Below, piece after piece: positions 52,673 through 61,367 of a DNA stretch of 64,000 nucleotides. This DNA comes from Aquificaceae bacterium (GTDB lineage Bacteria > Aquificota > Aquificia > Aquificales > Aquificaceae): assembly GCA_026981975.1 (NCBI GenBank), contig JALSHV010000015.1:1-64000 (forward strand). The letters run 5' to 3'. The number at the start of each line of letters is the position of its first letter. Positions within the stretch are counted from its first letter, which is position 1. The position numbers and the translations under genes are program-made. The notes beneath the pieces were generated by a model. It worked only from the letters and a program-made list of their open reading frames with translations. It was not told where the DNA came from and searched no databases.

Positions 52673-54694
52673 ATGAGATTTCTCAGAAGGAGTTTTAAAC
52701 TTAAAGTTTCCATCGCCTTCCTTGCGGTGGGACTTATACCTTATGTAGTTTTTTCGTTATTCTCTATCGTTCAAATGGATAATACCCTTAAAGAAAGAAT
52801 AGAGTATGATCTGGAAATGAACGGCGGATTTCTCATTCATGAAGTAACCGAGCAGGTTCATTTTCTTTACAACCAACTCAGGCAACTGTCAAAGCTTCAA
52901 ATAATGGAAGACGTTCTTATAGGCGACATCAACAGAAGAATTTCCGATTTCTTGACAAAGATTCAAAAGGAAATGGGATTTCTTGGTTATATTCTATGTA
53001 TTAACGAAAAAGGGAGAATTGTAGCGTCCTCTCACGAAGAACTGATAGGAAAAGATTTCAAAGCAAAGGGAAAATTTTACAAAGGAAGGGACGGAACTTT
53101 CTTAGTATTAAGATCTTCACTACAACCCTTCCCAGGCAGTGAAGTTCCCATAGGAGAGTTAGTTATTCTGTATTCTGTAGAAAACTTTGAAAAATTTCTC
53201 ATAAATACAGATTCCGCTGTCAGTTCTCTTATAAATCCAGCAATAGACGTGTATATATCTCCTTTTTACGATTCTCTACCACCTTTATGGGCTTACGGTT
53301 TTGCAGATATAGGTAAATACATGGTTTATTACCAGCGGTTTGACGATGCACTTATGGGAAGAGAATGGGTTATGCTGGTAGGAATAGATAAGAATTTTGT
53401 ATTCGCTCCTGTAAAAAAGATAACTTTAATCTTCGGTGGCTCAGCCCTCACAGGAGGTTTAGTGATTGTTTTTATATCCCTATTTATATCTTCAAGGATT
53501 CTTGCACCGGTAATGAACGTTTCAGAAGCAACAGCTTACATAATAAAAACAGGAGATTACAGCAAGCGTGTGCCGGTAAAAGGTGAAGATGAAATAGCTT
53601 TACTATCTTCTTCTTTTAATAAAATGCTTGACGAAATTCAGGAAGTTTTGAAAAAACTAAGAGAGGAAAACCTTGAAAGGATAAAGCTTTTCCGTAAACT
53701 CGTAGAGATGTTTGCTCTTATATTAGAACAAGAAGAAGAAAGCAAATTATTGGAAGTAGCTGTAAGAGAACTGAGAGCATTTCTCGGAGTTGATGTTAGC
53801 ATATACAGAACACCTCCTACTGAAGGAAGGAGTTATGAAATAAAAGCTATGGTTTTTTCAGAAGGGGAAATGAGAGAAGAAATAATAGGTTATTTGGGGT
53901 TTAACATAAAGGAAACATCACCTGAAACGGAAGATTTCTTCAAGTCCATTGTCAGAATGCTCTCTTTTCAAATAGAAAGACTTAACATGCTTAAACTGCA
54001 AAGCCATCTTAGAGAGAAAGCAGAAGCCGCTTCAAGAGCAAAGTCTATGTTCATAGCAAATATGTCTCATGAACTAAGAACTCCACTGAACGCTATCATA
54101 GGCTTTGCTCAATATCTTCAGTCCGAACTTAAATCTACATATTCGGAAATAGCTAAAAACATAGAAGTTTCTGGCAGACACCTTTTGAACATGATAAATG
54201 ACATTCTTGATCTATCAAGGATAGAAGCTGGCAAGATGAAAATTCAAAAGGAGAAGTTCAATCTTAAAAATCTATTAAATGAAGTTGAGATAATGGTAAA
54301 ACCCTTTGCGCAGGAGAAAAAACTTACCCTTGAAATAGAAAAACCTTCTGTTGAACTGGAAACCGATCCTAAGCTTTTAAAACAGATACTTATAAATCTG
54401 CTTTCAAATGGTGTAAAATATACCGAAAAAGGTAAGGTATCCTTAAAAGTAGAACAGAAAAAATTCTATATAAAATTCAGAGTAGTAGACACAGGAATAG
54501 GAATATCCCCCGAAGTGCGAGGTAAACTCTTTGAAGCTTTTGAACAGATAGAACCCTCTAAGGGAGGAACAGGATTGGGTCTTGCTCTTTCTAAAAGATT
54601 AGTAGAGCTACTCGGAGGTAGAATAGGAGTTTTTTCCGAAGGGAAAGGAAAAGGTGCGGAATTCTGGTTTACTCTTCCTCTTCAACATCACTGA
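52673..54694 (+). CDS. Membrane sensor histidine kinase
   Basis: A 673-residue two-component kinase. Helix 1 (about 11-32), an extracytoplasmic sensor domain (about 35-245, Cache-like in length, with DVYISPFYDSLPP), helix 2 (about 250-273), HAMP (about 275-330), a linker or GAF-like region (about 345-435), HisKA with the phospho-histidine in MSHELRTPLNAIIGFAQYL (about 465) and a HATPase domain (N box LSNGVKYTEKG, G1 DTGIGI, G2 GGTGLGLAL). The convergent neighbour is an HD-GYP response regulator, whose gene end overlaps by 26 bp; it is a plausible partner though not in an operon. Confidence 0.93.
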   Translation: MRFLRRSFKLKVSIAFLAVGLIPYVVFSLFSIVQMDNTLKERIEYDLEMNGGFLIHEVTEQVHFLYNQLRQLSKLQIMEDVLIGDINRRISDFLTKIQKEMGFLGYILCINEKGRIVASSHEELIGKDFKAKGKFYKGRDGTFLVLRSSLQPFPGSEVPIGELVILYSVENFEKFLINTDSAVSSLINPAIDVYISPFYDSLPPLWAYGFADIGKYMVYYQRFDDALMGREWVMLVGIDKNFVFAPVKKITLIFGGSALTGGLVIVFISLFISSRILAPVMNVSEATAYIIKTGDYSKRVPVKGEDEIALLSSSFNKMLDEIQEVLKKLREENLERIKLFRKLVEMFALILEQEEESKLLEVAVRELRAFLGVDVSIYRTPPTEGRSYEIKAMVFSEGEMREEIIGYLGFNIKETSPETEDFFKSIVRMLSFQIERLNMLKLQSHLREKAEAASRAKSMFIANMSHELRTPLNAIIGFAQYLQSELKSTYSEIAKNIEVSGRHLLNMINDILDLSRIEAGKMKIQKEKFNLKNLLNEVEIMVKPFAQEKKLTLEIEKPSVELETDPKLLKQILINLLSNGVKYTEKGKVSLKVEQKKFYIKFRVVDTGIGISPEVRGKLFEAFEQIEPSKGGTGLGLALSKRLVELLGGRIGVFSEGKGKGAEFWFTLPLQHH

Positions 54695-55736
54695 GCTCTT
54701 CGTATATTTCTTCAAAGCGCTTGTGAAGTTTCTTAAAAGCTTCAAAAACATCAGGATCAAAATGATAAGGTCTGAGCTTACTATCTCCTTCCGTCATTAT
54801 TTTGTAAGCTTCTTCATGAGGAAGCGCCGGCTTGTAAGGTCTTCTGCTTCTGAGAGCATCGTAAACGTCTGCTATACTGACTATTCGGGCGCTGAGGGGA
54901 ATCTCTTCCCCTTTTAGTTTAAAGGGATAGCCTGAACCGTCCCACCGCTCGTGATGGAAAAGAGCTATCTCCCTTGCCATTTTTATAATAGAAGCCCTGG
55001 GAGAGTTTAAGATTTCTCCACCTATGATAGTGTGGCTTTTGACCAATTCCCATTCCTTAGGAGTTAAGAAACCTTTCTTTAAAAGAATCCCTTCCGGAAT
55101 TCCTACCTTTCCGATATCGTGCATAGGAGAAGCGTAAAATATCTGTTCTACAAACCTGCTATCAAGACCAAGAAAGCGGGCAATTTCCTTAGAGTAGTAA
55201 GAAATTCTCCTTATATGATTACCCGTTTCCGGATCTTTGTATTCTGTTGCTTTTGCTAATCTGTAAAGGGTATCAAGATAAGATTTCTTTAACTCCTGAG
55301 TTCTTCTTAAAACCTCCGCTTCTAATTGGCGGTTATAGTCCCTAAGAAGATCATGATAAGCTTTTATCTTGAGATTGTTTTTAAGGCGTAATCTAAGTTC
55401 CTCCATGTCTATGGGCTTAGTGAGAAAGTCATCTGCACCCGCTTTTATTCCCTTTAATTTATCTTCCCTTGCGTCCAGGGCGGTAACCACTATTACAGGA
55501 ATCAAAGCTGTTGAGGGATTCTTTTTTATAAGTTCTGTTGCAGAAAAACCGTCCATTACAGGCATCATTATGTCCATAATAATAACGTCTGGCATTTCTT
55601 CCTTAGCCTTTTCTACAGCTTCCTTACCGTCATTTGCTTCTATAACTTTATAGTGCCACTTTTCACAAAAAAGCTTAAGCAGTAATCGGTTTTGGGGTTC
55701 ATCGTCAACAATTAAAATTTTAGGTTGTTCGGACAT
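54669..55736 (-). CDS. Response regulator with HD-GYP c-di-GMP phosphodiesterase
   Basis: A 355-residue regulator. The receiver domain (about 1-120) has the acidic pair VDDE, phospho-acceptor D55 in VIIMDIMMPVMDG, the Thr in VVTALD and the KPI lysine. A coiled linker leads to the HD-GYP domain (about 150-345) with HDIGK (206-210), HHERWDGSGYP (261-271) and IADVYDALRSRRPY, all catalytic signatures present. It should degrade c-di-GMP on phosphorylation. Similar to RpfG-type regulators. Confidence 0.95.
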   Translation of the reverse strand: MSEQPKILIVDDEPQNRLLLKLFCEKWHYKVIEANDGKEAVEKAKEEMPDVIIMDIMMPVMDGFSATELIKKNPSTALIPVIVVTALDAREDKLKGIKAGADDFLTKPIDMEELRLRLKNNLKIKAYHDLLRDYNRQLEAEVLRRTQELKKSYLDTLYRLAKATEYKDPETGNHIRRISYYSKEIARFLGLDSRFVEQIFYASPMHDIGKVGIPEGILLKKGFLTPKEWELVKSHTIIGGEILNSPRASIIKMAREIALFHHERWDGSGYPFKLKGEEIPLSARIVSIADVYDALRSRRPYKPALPHEEAYKIMTEGDSKLRPYHFDPDVFEAFKKLHKRFEEIYEELSDVEEEE

Positions 55737-55745
55737 AATTAATAT

Positions 55746-56198
55746 TTAATATTTTTTGAAAAATTCCTCAACTTTTACGATTATATCTTCGGCGGATTTT
55801 ACTACTTCCACTCCCTTTACAGAATGAGTTTTCCAACCTACAACGTATTTTCCAAGTATAAGAGCGTAAGCTATCTCAGAGAGTGTTCCGTAATTTCCGC
55901 CTATAGCTACCACCATATCCCCTGTTGCTACTACTATGGGATTACGATTCCAGTTCATACCTGTTTTTATCTTTATATCCACATAAGGATTCGCCTCACT
56001 ACCATCGTAAGACGGCATTATTCCTATGGTTAACCCTCCGAACTCCTTTGCTCCTTTACATACAGCTTCCATTACTCCAGTTCGTCCGCCACAAACGATA
56101 CCTATACCTCTTCTAGCCAGCTCCTTACCTATTTTATAAGCTGTCCTATACTCTTCTTCCACAGCCTTTGAAGATCCTATTACCGAAACAAGCCTCAT
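55746..56198 (-). CDS. LOG/SLOG-family Rossmann protein (TIGR00725-like)
   Basis: A 150-residue Rossmann-like protein: VSVIGSSKAVEEEYRTAYKIG, CGGRTGVMEAVCKGAKEFGG, GIMPSYDGSEANPYVD and AIGGNYGTLSEIAYAL. The GG-x-GT-x-x-E signature belongs to the lysine-decarboxylase-like/LOG fold, also related to molybdenum-cofactor carrier proteins. Exact function unknown. The track start at 56288 is inside the divergent gene; the ATG at 56198 gives the family N-terminus and has TATAAA 9 bp upstream. Confidence 0.82.
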   Translation of the reverse strand: MRLVSVIGSSKAVEEEYRTAYKIGKELARRGIGIVCGGRTGVMEAVCKGAKEFGGLTIGIMPSYDGSEANPYVDIKIKTGMNWNRNPIVVATGDMVVAIGGNYGTLSEIAYALILGKYVVGWKTHSVKGVEVVKSAEDIIVKVEEFFKKY

Positions 56199-56216
56199 AA
56201 GAATTACTTTATAAAA

Positions 56217-58712
56217 ATGATGAGAAAAATTACAGTTCTTTGTGAAGGTGCGGATCTTGATGCCCTTTCTGCTGCTTTTGCAGTGCAAAAGCTCTATAAA
56301 GACTGTTATTTACTTCAGCCTAAATATCTTTCAAAAAGAGCAGGTATGGCTTTTAGAGAGTTCAAGCACCTGTTCAGAGTAGTTGATAGCCTTCCGAAAG
56401 AGTTTGTTCTTATTCTTGTAGATTCAAGATACTTTCCCAGTGATATTCCTAAGGAAAAAGTAAAGGATATCGTAGTCTACGATCATCACCCCTTTGGAGA
56501 TATAGAGGAATTTGAAGGTATTGTTGAAAGAGTAGGAGCTGCTACCACTCTTGTAGTTGAAGAACTTCGCAGAAAAGGGATTTCCCTTAGCCCTGAAGAA
56601 GCAACTCTTATAGCTTTAGGAATTTACGAAGATACTGGTAGCTTTACTTACGAAGGAACAACTCCCAGAGATACGGAAGCAGTTAGCTGGCTACTATCAC
56701 AAGGAGCTAACTTAAGAACTCTGAGGAAGTATATACTGGAAACCTTTACAAAGGAACAAATTGATATTGTAAGAAACATTCTGTCTTCTGTGGAAAAAAT
56801 TTATATAAACGGCAAGGAAATAGCAGTAGCTACAGCTGTCTTAGAGAAATACGATCCTGATATTAACGCTCTTTTATACGAAGTTAAAGATCTTAAGGAA
56901 GCAGATGCTTTTTTTATAATTATTGAGGCTCAAAACAAAACCTACGTTTTCGGAAGATCGCAAACTGAAGATATAGATGTTGGGGAAATACTATCCGCCT
57001 TCGGCGGTGGAGGACACAGAGCTGCCGGGGCGGTTAAACTGGAAAACGTATCCTCTTCGCGTATAAAGAGTCTCCTTATAAGTCAAATAAAAGGTTTAAG
57101 TCCTCCCAAGCTCAAAGTAGGAGAAATAATGTCCTCTCCTGCTTTTCTACTATCTGCTTACTTGAGCGTCAAAGACGCCTTAGCGGAACTTTCGGAAAGA
57201 GGATTTGCCAACGCACCGGTAATAGACAGAGAAGGTAATCTCATAGGTATAGTTTCTAAGAAAGCTCTTATAAAACTGTCAAAGCTTTATCCGGAAGAAT
57301 CCATAGGAGAATTTGTAAACAAAGACTATACGGTATTAAAACCAGATTCCCCCGTATGGGAAGCAGAGGAAATACTCACCAGATTCGGACAAAAACTCAT
57401 ACCCGTAATAGACAAAGGAATAGTAGTAGGAGTTGTAACTCGGTTAGACATACTTCAAAAGATGAAAGAAGATTTAGGGCAACTTAAAGCCTATCGTAAA
57501 AGGGTAAAAATTCCAACTTCAGTGGAGGATATAGTTCGCTGTATAGGAGAAACAGCTCAAAAGATGAATTACAGAGTTTACATAGTAGGTGGAGTTGTAA
57601 GAGATATACTCTTGGGTAAAGAAGTTTGGGATTTAGACTTTGTAGTAGAAGGAGACGCTATAGAAATAGCCCAAAGGTTATCAGATCTGTGGAAAATAGA
57701 CTTTCACCCTTTTCCAGAATTCGGAACAGTTCATATGAAAAAAGAAAAAATCAAACTTGAATTCTCCACCGCACGGCGGGAAACCTATCCTAAACCCGGA
57801 GCCTATCCGAAGGTAGAAAAAGCTTCTCTTAAGGAGGATTTAATTAGAAGAGACTTTACTATTAACGCTATGGCTATATCGGTAAATCCAGAAGACTTTG
57901 GCACTTTATTGGACTACTTCGGTGGTGTAAGGGACTTAAAGGACAAGATAATAAGAATACTGCACCCTGTAAGCTTTATAGAAGATCCTGTTAGAATTTT
58001 AAGAGCTTTGAGATTTGCGGGCAGACTCAGTTTTAAACTTTCAAAAAGCACAGAACGCTTGCTCAAACAAGCTGTAAACTTGGGATTGTTGGAAGAAGCT
58101 CCTCGCGGTAGGATACTCGCGGAAATCCGCTTAGCTCTTAGAGAAGACAGACTTATAGAAATACTCAGCTTTTACAGAAAATACCGCGTATTAGAACATG
58201 TAATAAAAGGCTTCCGATGGAACGCACATCTTGAAGATAAGCTCCTTAAATTAAAGAAAGTTACCGACTGGCATTCCTTAGAATTTCCTCAAGAAAGGGT
58301 AGACTACGGCTGGATATTCCTGATGCTCATACTTTCAACAGTTAAATACGAAGTAAGTGTTGAATTCTTGAAAGGAGTATCCGCTCCCGCATGGGTAAGG
58401 GAGAACACTGCAAGGATATACAGAGATTTGGAGTTTTTTAAAAAGGGTTTAAAATCAGCTCAAAAAAATTCCCAAGTGTATAAGCTCCTTAAAGGAGTTC
58501 ATATTTCACTTTTACTTCTGCTTATGATAGAACAGGATATAAGGGATAAAATTAAGGTTTTCTTAGAAAAACTCAGATATGTAAAAGTCCCTACGGAAAA
58601 AGTAGAGGAACTTAAATCACAGGGAATTGAAGGTAGAAAGCTCGGAATGGAAATAGAAAAAATCAAGCTGGATATGATGGATCAAGAAAAATCCTTTATA
58701 ATGGAAAAGTAA
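56217..58712 (+). CDS. DHH-CBS-tRNA nucleotidyltransferase (A- or CC-adding enzyme)
   Basis: An 831-residue multidomain protein. DHH phosphoesterase (about 1-300: GADLDALSAAFA, VYDHHPFGD, DTGSFTYEGTTP, GGGGHRAAGA), two CBS domains (about 305-430) and a class II nucleotidyltransferase (about 440-810: YIVGGVVRDILLG, VWDLDFVVEGDA, RRDFTINAMA, DPVRILRALRFAGRLSF). Aquifex is known to divide CCA-end synthesis between a CC-adding and an A-adding enzyme, one of them long like this; I believe the long one is A-adding, but am not certain. The first DHH motif is weak (GADLDAL), so nuclease activity is uncertain. Start ATG at 56217 or 56220. Confidence 0.9.
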   Translation: MMRKITVLCEGADLDALSAAFAVQKLYKDCYLLQPKYLSKRAGMAFREFKHLFRVVDSLPKEFVLILVDSRYFPSDIPKEKVKDIVVYDHHPFGDIEEFEGIVERVGAATTLVVEELRRKGISLSPEEATLIALGIYEDTGSFTYEGTTPRDTEAVSWLLSQGANLRTLRKYILETFTKEQIDIVRNILSSVEKIYINGKEIAVATAVLEKYDPDINALLYEVKDLKEADAFFIIIEAQNKTYVFGRSQTEDIDVGEILSAFGGGGHRAAGAVKLENVSSSRIKSLLISQIKGLSPPKLKVGEIMSSPAFLLSAYLSVKDALAELSERGFANAPVIDREGNLIGIVSKKALIKLSKLYPEESIGEFVNKDYTVLKPDSPVWEAEEILTRFGQKLIPVIDKGIVVGVVTRLDILQKMKEDLGQLKAYRKRVKIPTSVEDIVRCIGETAQKMNYRVYIVGGVVRDILLGKEVWDLDFVVEGDAIEIAQRLSDLWKIDFHPFPEFGTVHMKKEKIKLEFSTARRETYPKPGAYPKVEKASLKEDLIRRDFTINAMAISVNPEDFGTLLDYFGGVRDLKDKIIRILHPVSFIEDPVRILRALRFAGRLSFKLSKSTERLLKQAVNLGLLEEAPRGRILAEIRLALREDRLIEILSFYRKYRVLEHVIKGFRWNAHLEDKLLKLKKVTDWHSLEFPQERVDYGWIFLMLILSTVKYEVSVEFLKGVSAPAWVRENTARIYRDLEFFKKGLKSAQKNSQVYKLLKGVHISLLLLLMIEQDIRDKIKVFLEKLRYVKVPTEKVEELKSQGIEGRKLGMEIEKIKLDMMDQEKSFIMEK

Positions 58713-59926
58713 TGAAATTAGCTTTTTTCAAAACCGGAGAACTACAAGGCACTCTTAAACATATAAATGCTCTGCTTGAGTATTTAAAAGGTAAAGGGAT
58801 TGAACTAAAAGTATTAAATTTAGAACCGGAAAATGTTCAGAAAACAGTAGATGAACTTCAGGAGTTTAAACCTTCCTTTGTTCTGGATATAAACGCAACA
58901 GGTATCATAGTAGGGGAAAACGAAGGAGAGAAAAAAGCACTGTGCGATATTCTGGGTTACGTTCACCTGTCCTTGTTCACAGATGATCCACTTCTTCACT
59001 TTCCTCATATTCACGGAATATCTCCAAGAAATATGATAGGCATAGTTACCGATATAAAACACGCTGATAGTCTTAAGATGCTCGGTGTAGACAATGTAAG
59101 CTATATAACACCTTTCCTTGACTTTTCTCTTTTTCCTCAACCGCAGTCAGAAAGGGATATAGATATAGCCTTCTTAGGACCTGTTATAGATCCACAAATA
59201 GTTGTAAATGCTGTTCAGAAAAACATTCCCGAAAGTATATTCCCTATTTTTATTGAAACGGGAGAATACATGTTCAGAAATCCAGAAGTAAACGTTTTAA
59301 CTGCACTCAGCTACGTTTTGGGAATATTTAACCCTCAGTTCCAGCAAGAATTCAATAACTGGAGACAAAATGAAGAATTTGCCTTTTTTAGATTACTTAA
59401 CGATATAGCTATATACGCTACTATGAGAAAAAGATGGTATTTAATTAACTTCTTAGAAGGCGTAAATTTGAAAATAATAGGTGATTTTCAAGGAGAATTA
59501 AAAGAAGATCATGAAAACATTCCGGTAAACTCCTATGAGGACTTCTACAAAATTTACGGAAGAACTTGTATAACCGTTATGAGTTTTCCTTACACTGTTC
59601 CCACAAGCACAGGTTTTGTTCCACTTGAAGTAGCTGCTATGGGAAGTGCGGGAATGGTGGATTTTAGAGGAACTCTTACAAGTTTCTTCAAACCCGGAGA
59701 GGAAATAATTCCCTATTTACCCTTGGACAGAGCAGATATTGAAGAGAAAGTTCTTTATTATCTTGACAACCTTGAAGAAGCTAAGGAAATAGGTGAAAGA
59801 GCAAAACAGGCTGTGATAGACAGATTCAGGGTAAACGACAGAGGTGATTTTATAATAAAAATAATGGGAGAAATTCTCTCCCAATCCCAACAACAGAGTA
59901 GTTTAGAATCCCCTAAGGAAAATTAG
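58712..59926 (+). CDS. CgeB-like / GT1-type glycosyltransferase
   Basis: A 404-residue protein with two Rossmann-like halves. The C-terminal half resembles the CgeB/Glyco_trans_1_2 group: TGFVPLEVAAMGSAGMVDF, FFKPGEEIIPYLPLDRADIEEKVLYYLDN, EIGERAKQAVIDRF. N-terminal FKTGELQGTLKHINALLEYLK may be the acceptor half. Relatives occur near flagellin-glycosylation loci, which may suit a flagellated cell, but no flagellin gene is near. Substrate unknown. Start overlaps the previous stop by 1 bp (TAATG). Confidence 0.7.
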   Translation: MKLAFFKTGELQGTLKHINALLEYLKGKGIELKVLNLEPENVQKTVDELQEFKPSFVLDINATGIIVGENEGEKKALCDILGYVHLSLFTDDPLLHFPHIHGISPRNMIGIVTDIKHADSLKMLGVDNVSYITPFLDFSLFPQPQSERDIDIAFLGPVIDPQIVVNAVQKNIPESIFPIFIETGEYMFRNPEVNVLTALSYVLGIFNPQFQQEFNNWRQNEEFAFFRLLNDIAIYATMRKRWYLINFLEGVNLKIIGDFQGELKEDHENIPVNSYEDFYKIYGRTCITVMSFPYTVPTSTGFVPLEVAAMGSAGMVDFRGTLTSFFKPGEEIIPYLPLDRADIEEKVLYYLDNLEEAKEIGERAKQAVIDRFRVNDRGDFIIKIMGEILSQSQQQSSLESPKEN

Positions 59927-61203
59927 GAGAAATTTTCACAACTACTGCATAATTTAACAAGCTTTGATTTGAACAGAAACTCAAAAACCTTCTCTTCAAA
60001 CCACGGAGCTATATTTCCGCTTTTTACCTTCCAAATAAAGTATTTTTCAAAAGCTGTTTTTAGGTAATGAAGCCATTTACCTTTTTTGGTTTTTACCCAC
60101 ATTCGTGGAGGTAAAACTGGGTTTGCTAAAAAGCCCACCGCTTCATCTCCCGTATCCGCTATGCAAATTGCTGCAAGTGTTGGAGTATATCTATCTGGAG
60201 AATTGTTTATATCGTTTATTATATTCAAAGCCACTGCCATAGCCATACCTTCTATCATCTGCCCCGTTTTCGGAGTTCCAGTAGGAACAGGTGTAAGCTC
60301 CACCGGCGGAAGGAAAGTAACTACGCCCACACCGTAAATATTTCCGTAAGTGGGATTCTGAAAACATTTGTTCACTATAAGCATTTTATTTTTGGAGTGA
60401 GCCAACTTATCACCTGCAAAGGCTATTGCTTCAGGACCTTCAAATCGTGGCATAAGCATAGTGAAATGTGTGGGAACTTCTTTTTCATTCCCTTCCAGAT
60501 CTTCGTAAATTACCTTATCCTTTTCTACAGCTTTAATCCTAACATTCGTTATACACTTTATATCTTTTTCCGCAAATAAATCTTCCATTAACCTACGGGA
60601 AGGTCCTATACCTCCAAGTCCCATATGTCCTTCATAGGGTTCAGAAGTTATATAAGTAAGAGGAACTTTTGTTCTTAACCCTCTTTTAACAAGTTCATAA
60701 TGTAACATAAGGACAAACTCATAAGCAGGTCCAAAACAGCTTACTCCCGGTATAGCACCCACAACAGCAGGTCCGGGATCTTCAAAAAAAACCTCAAGAC
60801 GCCTACGCGTTTCTATAGCGTGTTCCGCAGTGCAAATAGAGGAAGCGTTTTCTTCCTGACCTTCTGCAGAAAAAACTAACTTCGGACCTGTCGCTACGAC
60901 TAAATAGTCATAACCTATGCTTCTTCCGGAAATGGTTTTTACCTCTTCTTTTTCCGGTTCTATTTTTTCAACTGCTTCATTGATAAACTCTATACCGAAA
61001 CGAGGCAGTAAAGGTGCAAGAGGAACAGTAATATCTTCAAATTTACGCCAACCCATTGCAAGATGGGGATAGGAAGGTGTAAATCCAAAATAAGATCTGT
61101 CAGAGATAATAGTGATTTTTATGTTTCTGTTAAGTTTTCTCAAATAATAAGAAACCGCTATACCACCTATTCCCCCACCTATTACAACTATATGTTTACC
61201 CAT
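59923..61203 (-). CDS. sqr: Sulfide:quinone oxidoreductase
   Basis: Membrane-associated flavoprotein oxidising sulfide and reducing quinone, 426 residues. N-terminal FAD fold VIGGGIGGIAVSYYLRKL, a second nucleotide fold motif ATGPKL, and the two redox cysteines expected in SQR: one in PGVSCFGPAYEF, one in ICIADTGDEAVGFL, followed by NPVLPPRMWVKTKKGKWLHYLK and a membrane-binding helix region. An extra CxxC (KLCSSC) at the C-terminus is unusual. The ATG at 61203 replaces the track start at 61221, and TAATAT lies 8 bp before it. It is divergent from cox genes, the same neighbourhood that I recall in A. aeolicus, where SQR and ba3 oxidase form a supercomplex. Confidence 0.9.
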   Translation of the reverse strand: MGKHIVVIGGGIGGIAVSYYLRKLNRNIKITIISDRSYFGFTPSYPHLAMGWRKFEDITVPLAPLLPRFGIEFINEAVEKIEPEKEEVKTISGRSIGYDYLVVATGPKLVFSAEGQEENASSICTAEHAIETRRRLEVFFEDPGPAVVGAIPGVSCFGPAYEFVLMLHYELVKRGLRTKVPLTYITSEPYEGHMGLGGIGPSRRLMEDLFAEKDIKCITNVRIKAVEKDKVIYEDLEGNEKEVPTHFTMLMPRFEGPEAIAFAGDKLAHSKNKMLIVNKCFQNPTYGNIYGVGVVTFLPPVELTPVPTGTPKTGQMIEGMAMAVALNIINDINNSPDRYTPTLAAICIADTGDEAVGFLANPVLPPRMWVKTKKGKWLHYLKTAFEKYFIWKVKSGNIAPWFEEKVFEFLFKSKLVKLCSSCENFS

Positions 61204-61290
61204 TTCGGAGAATATTAACACAGGTTTTTACAAAATTGAATAAACAAAAAAATTATCTGAAAGTCATTTTTTTCTTAGAAAAACTTGCAT

Positions 61291-61318
61291 TTGACAATAT
61301 ATTGACTTATGATTATCT
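61291..61318 (+). promoter_or_regulatory. Promoter of the cox operon
   Basis: TTGACA (61291-61296), 16-bp spacer, TTATCT (61313-61318). The predicted start leaves a leader of about 43 bases before the coxC ATG, which contains aaggaggga as a strong ribosome binding site. This lies in the largest intergenic gap of the window (61204-61367). A second TTGACT at 61302-61307 overlaps it. Confidence 0.5.
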
Positions 61319-61367
61319 CTGTTCCCATGGGGGTTACTGATATAGCTCTTCTCAAGGAGGGACTAAA

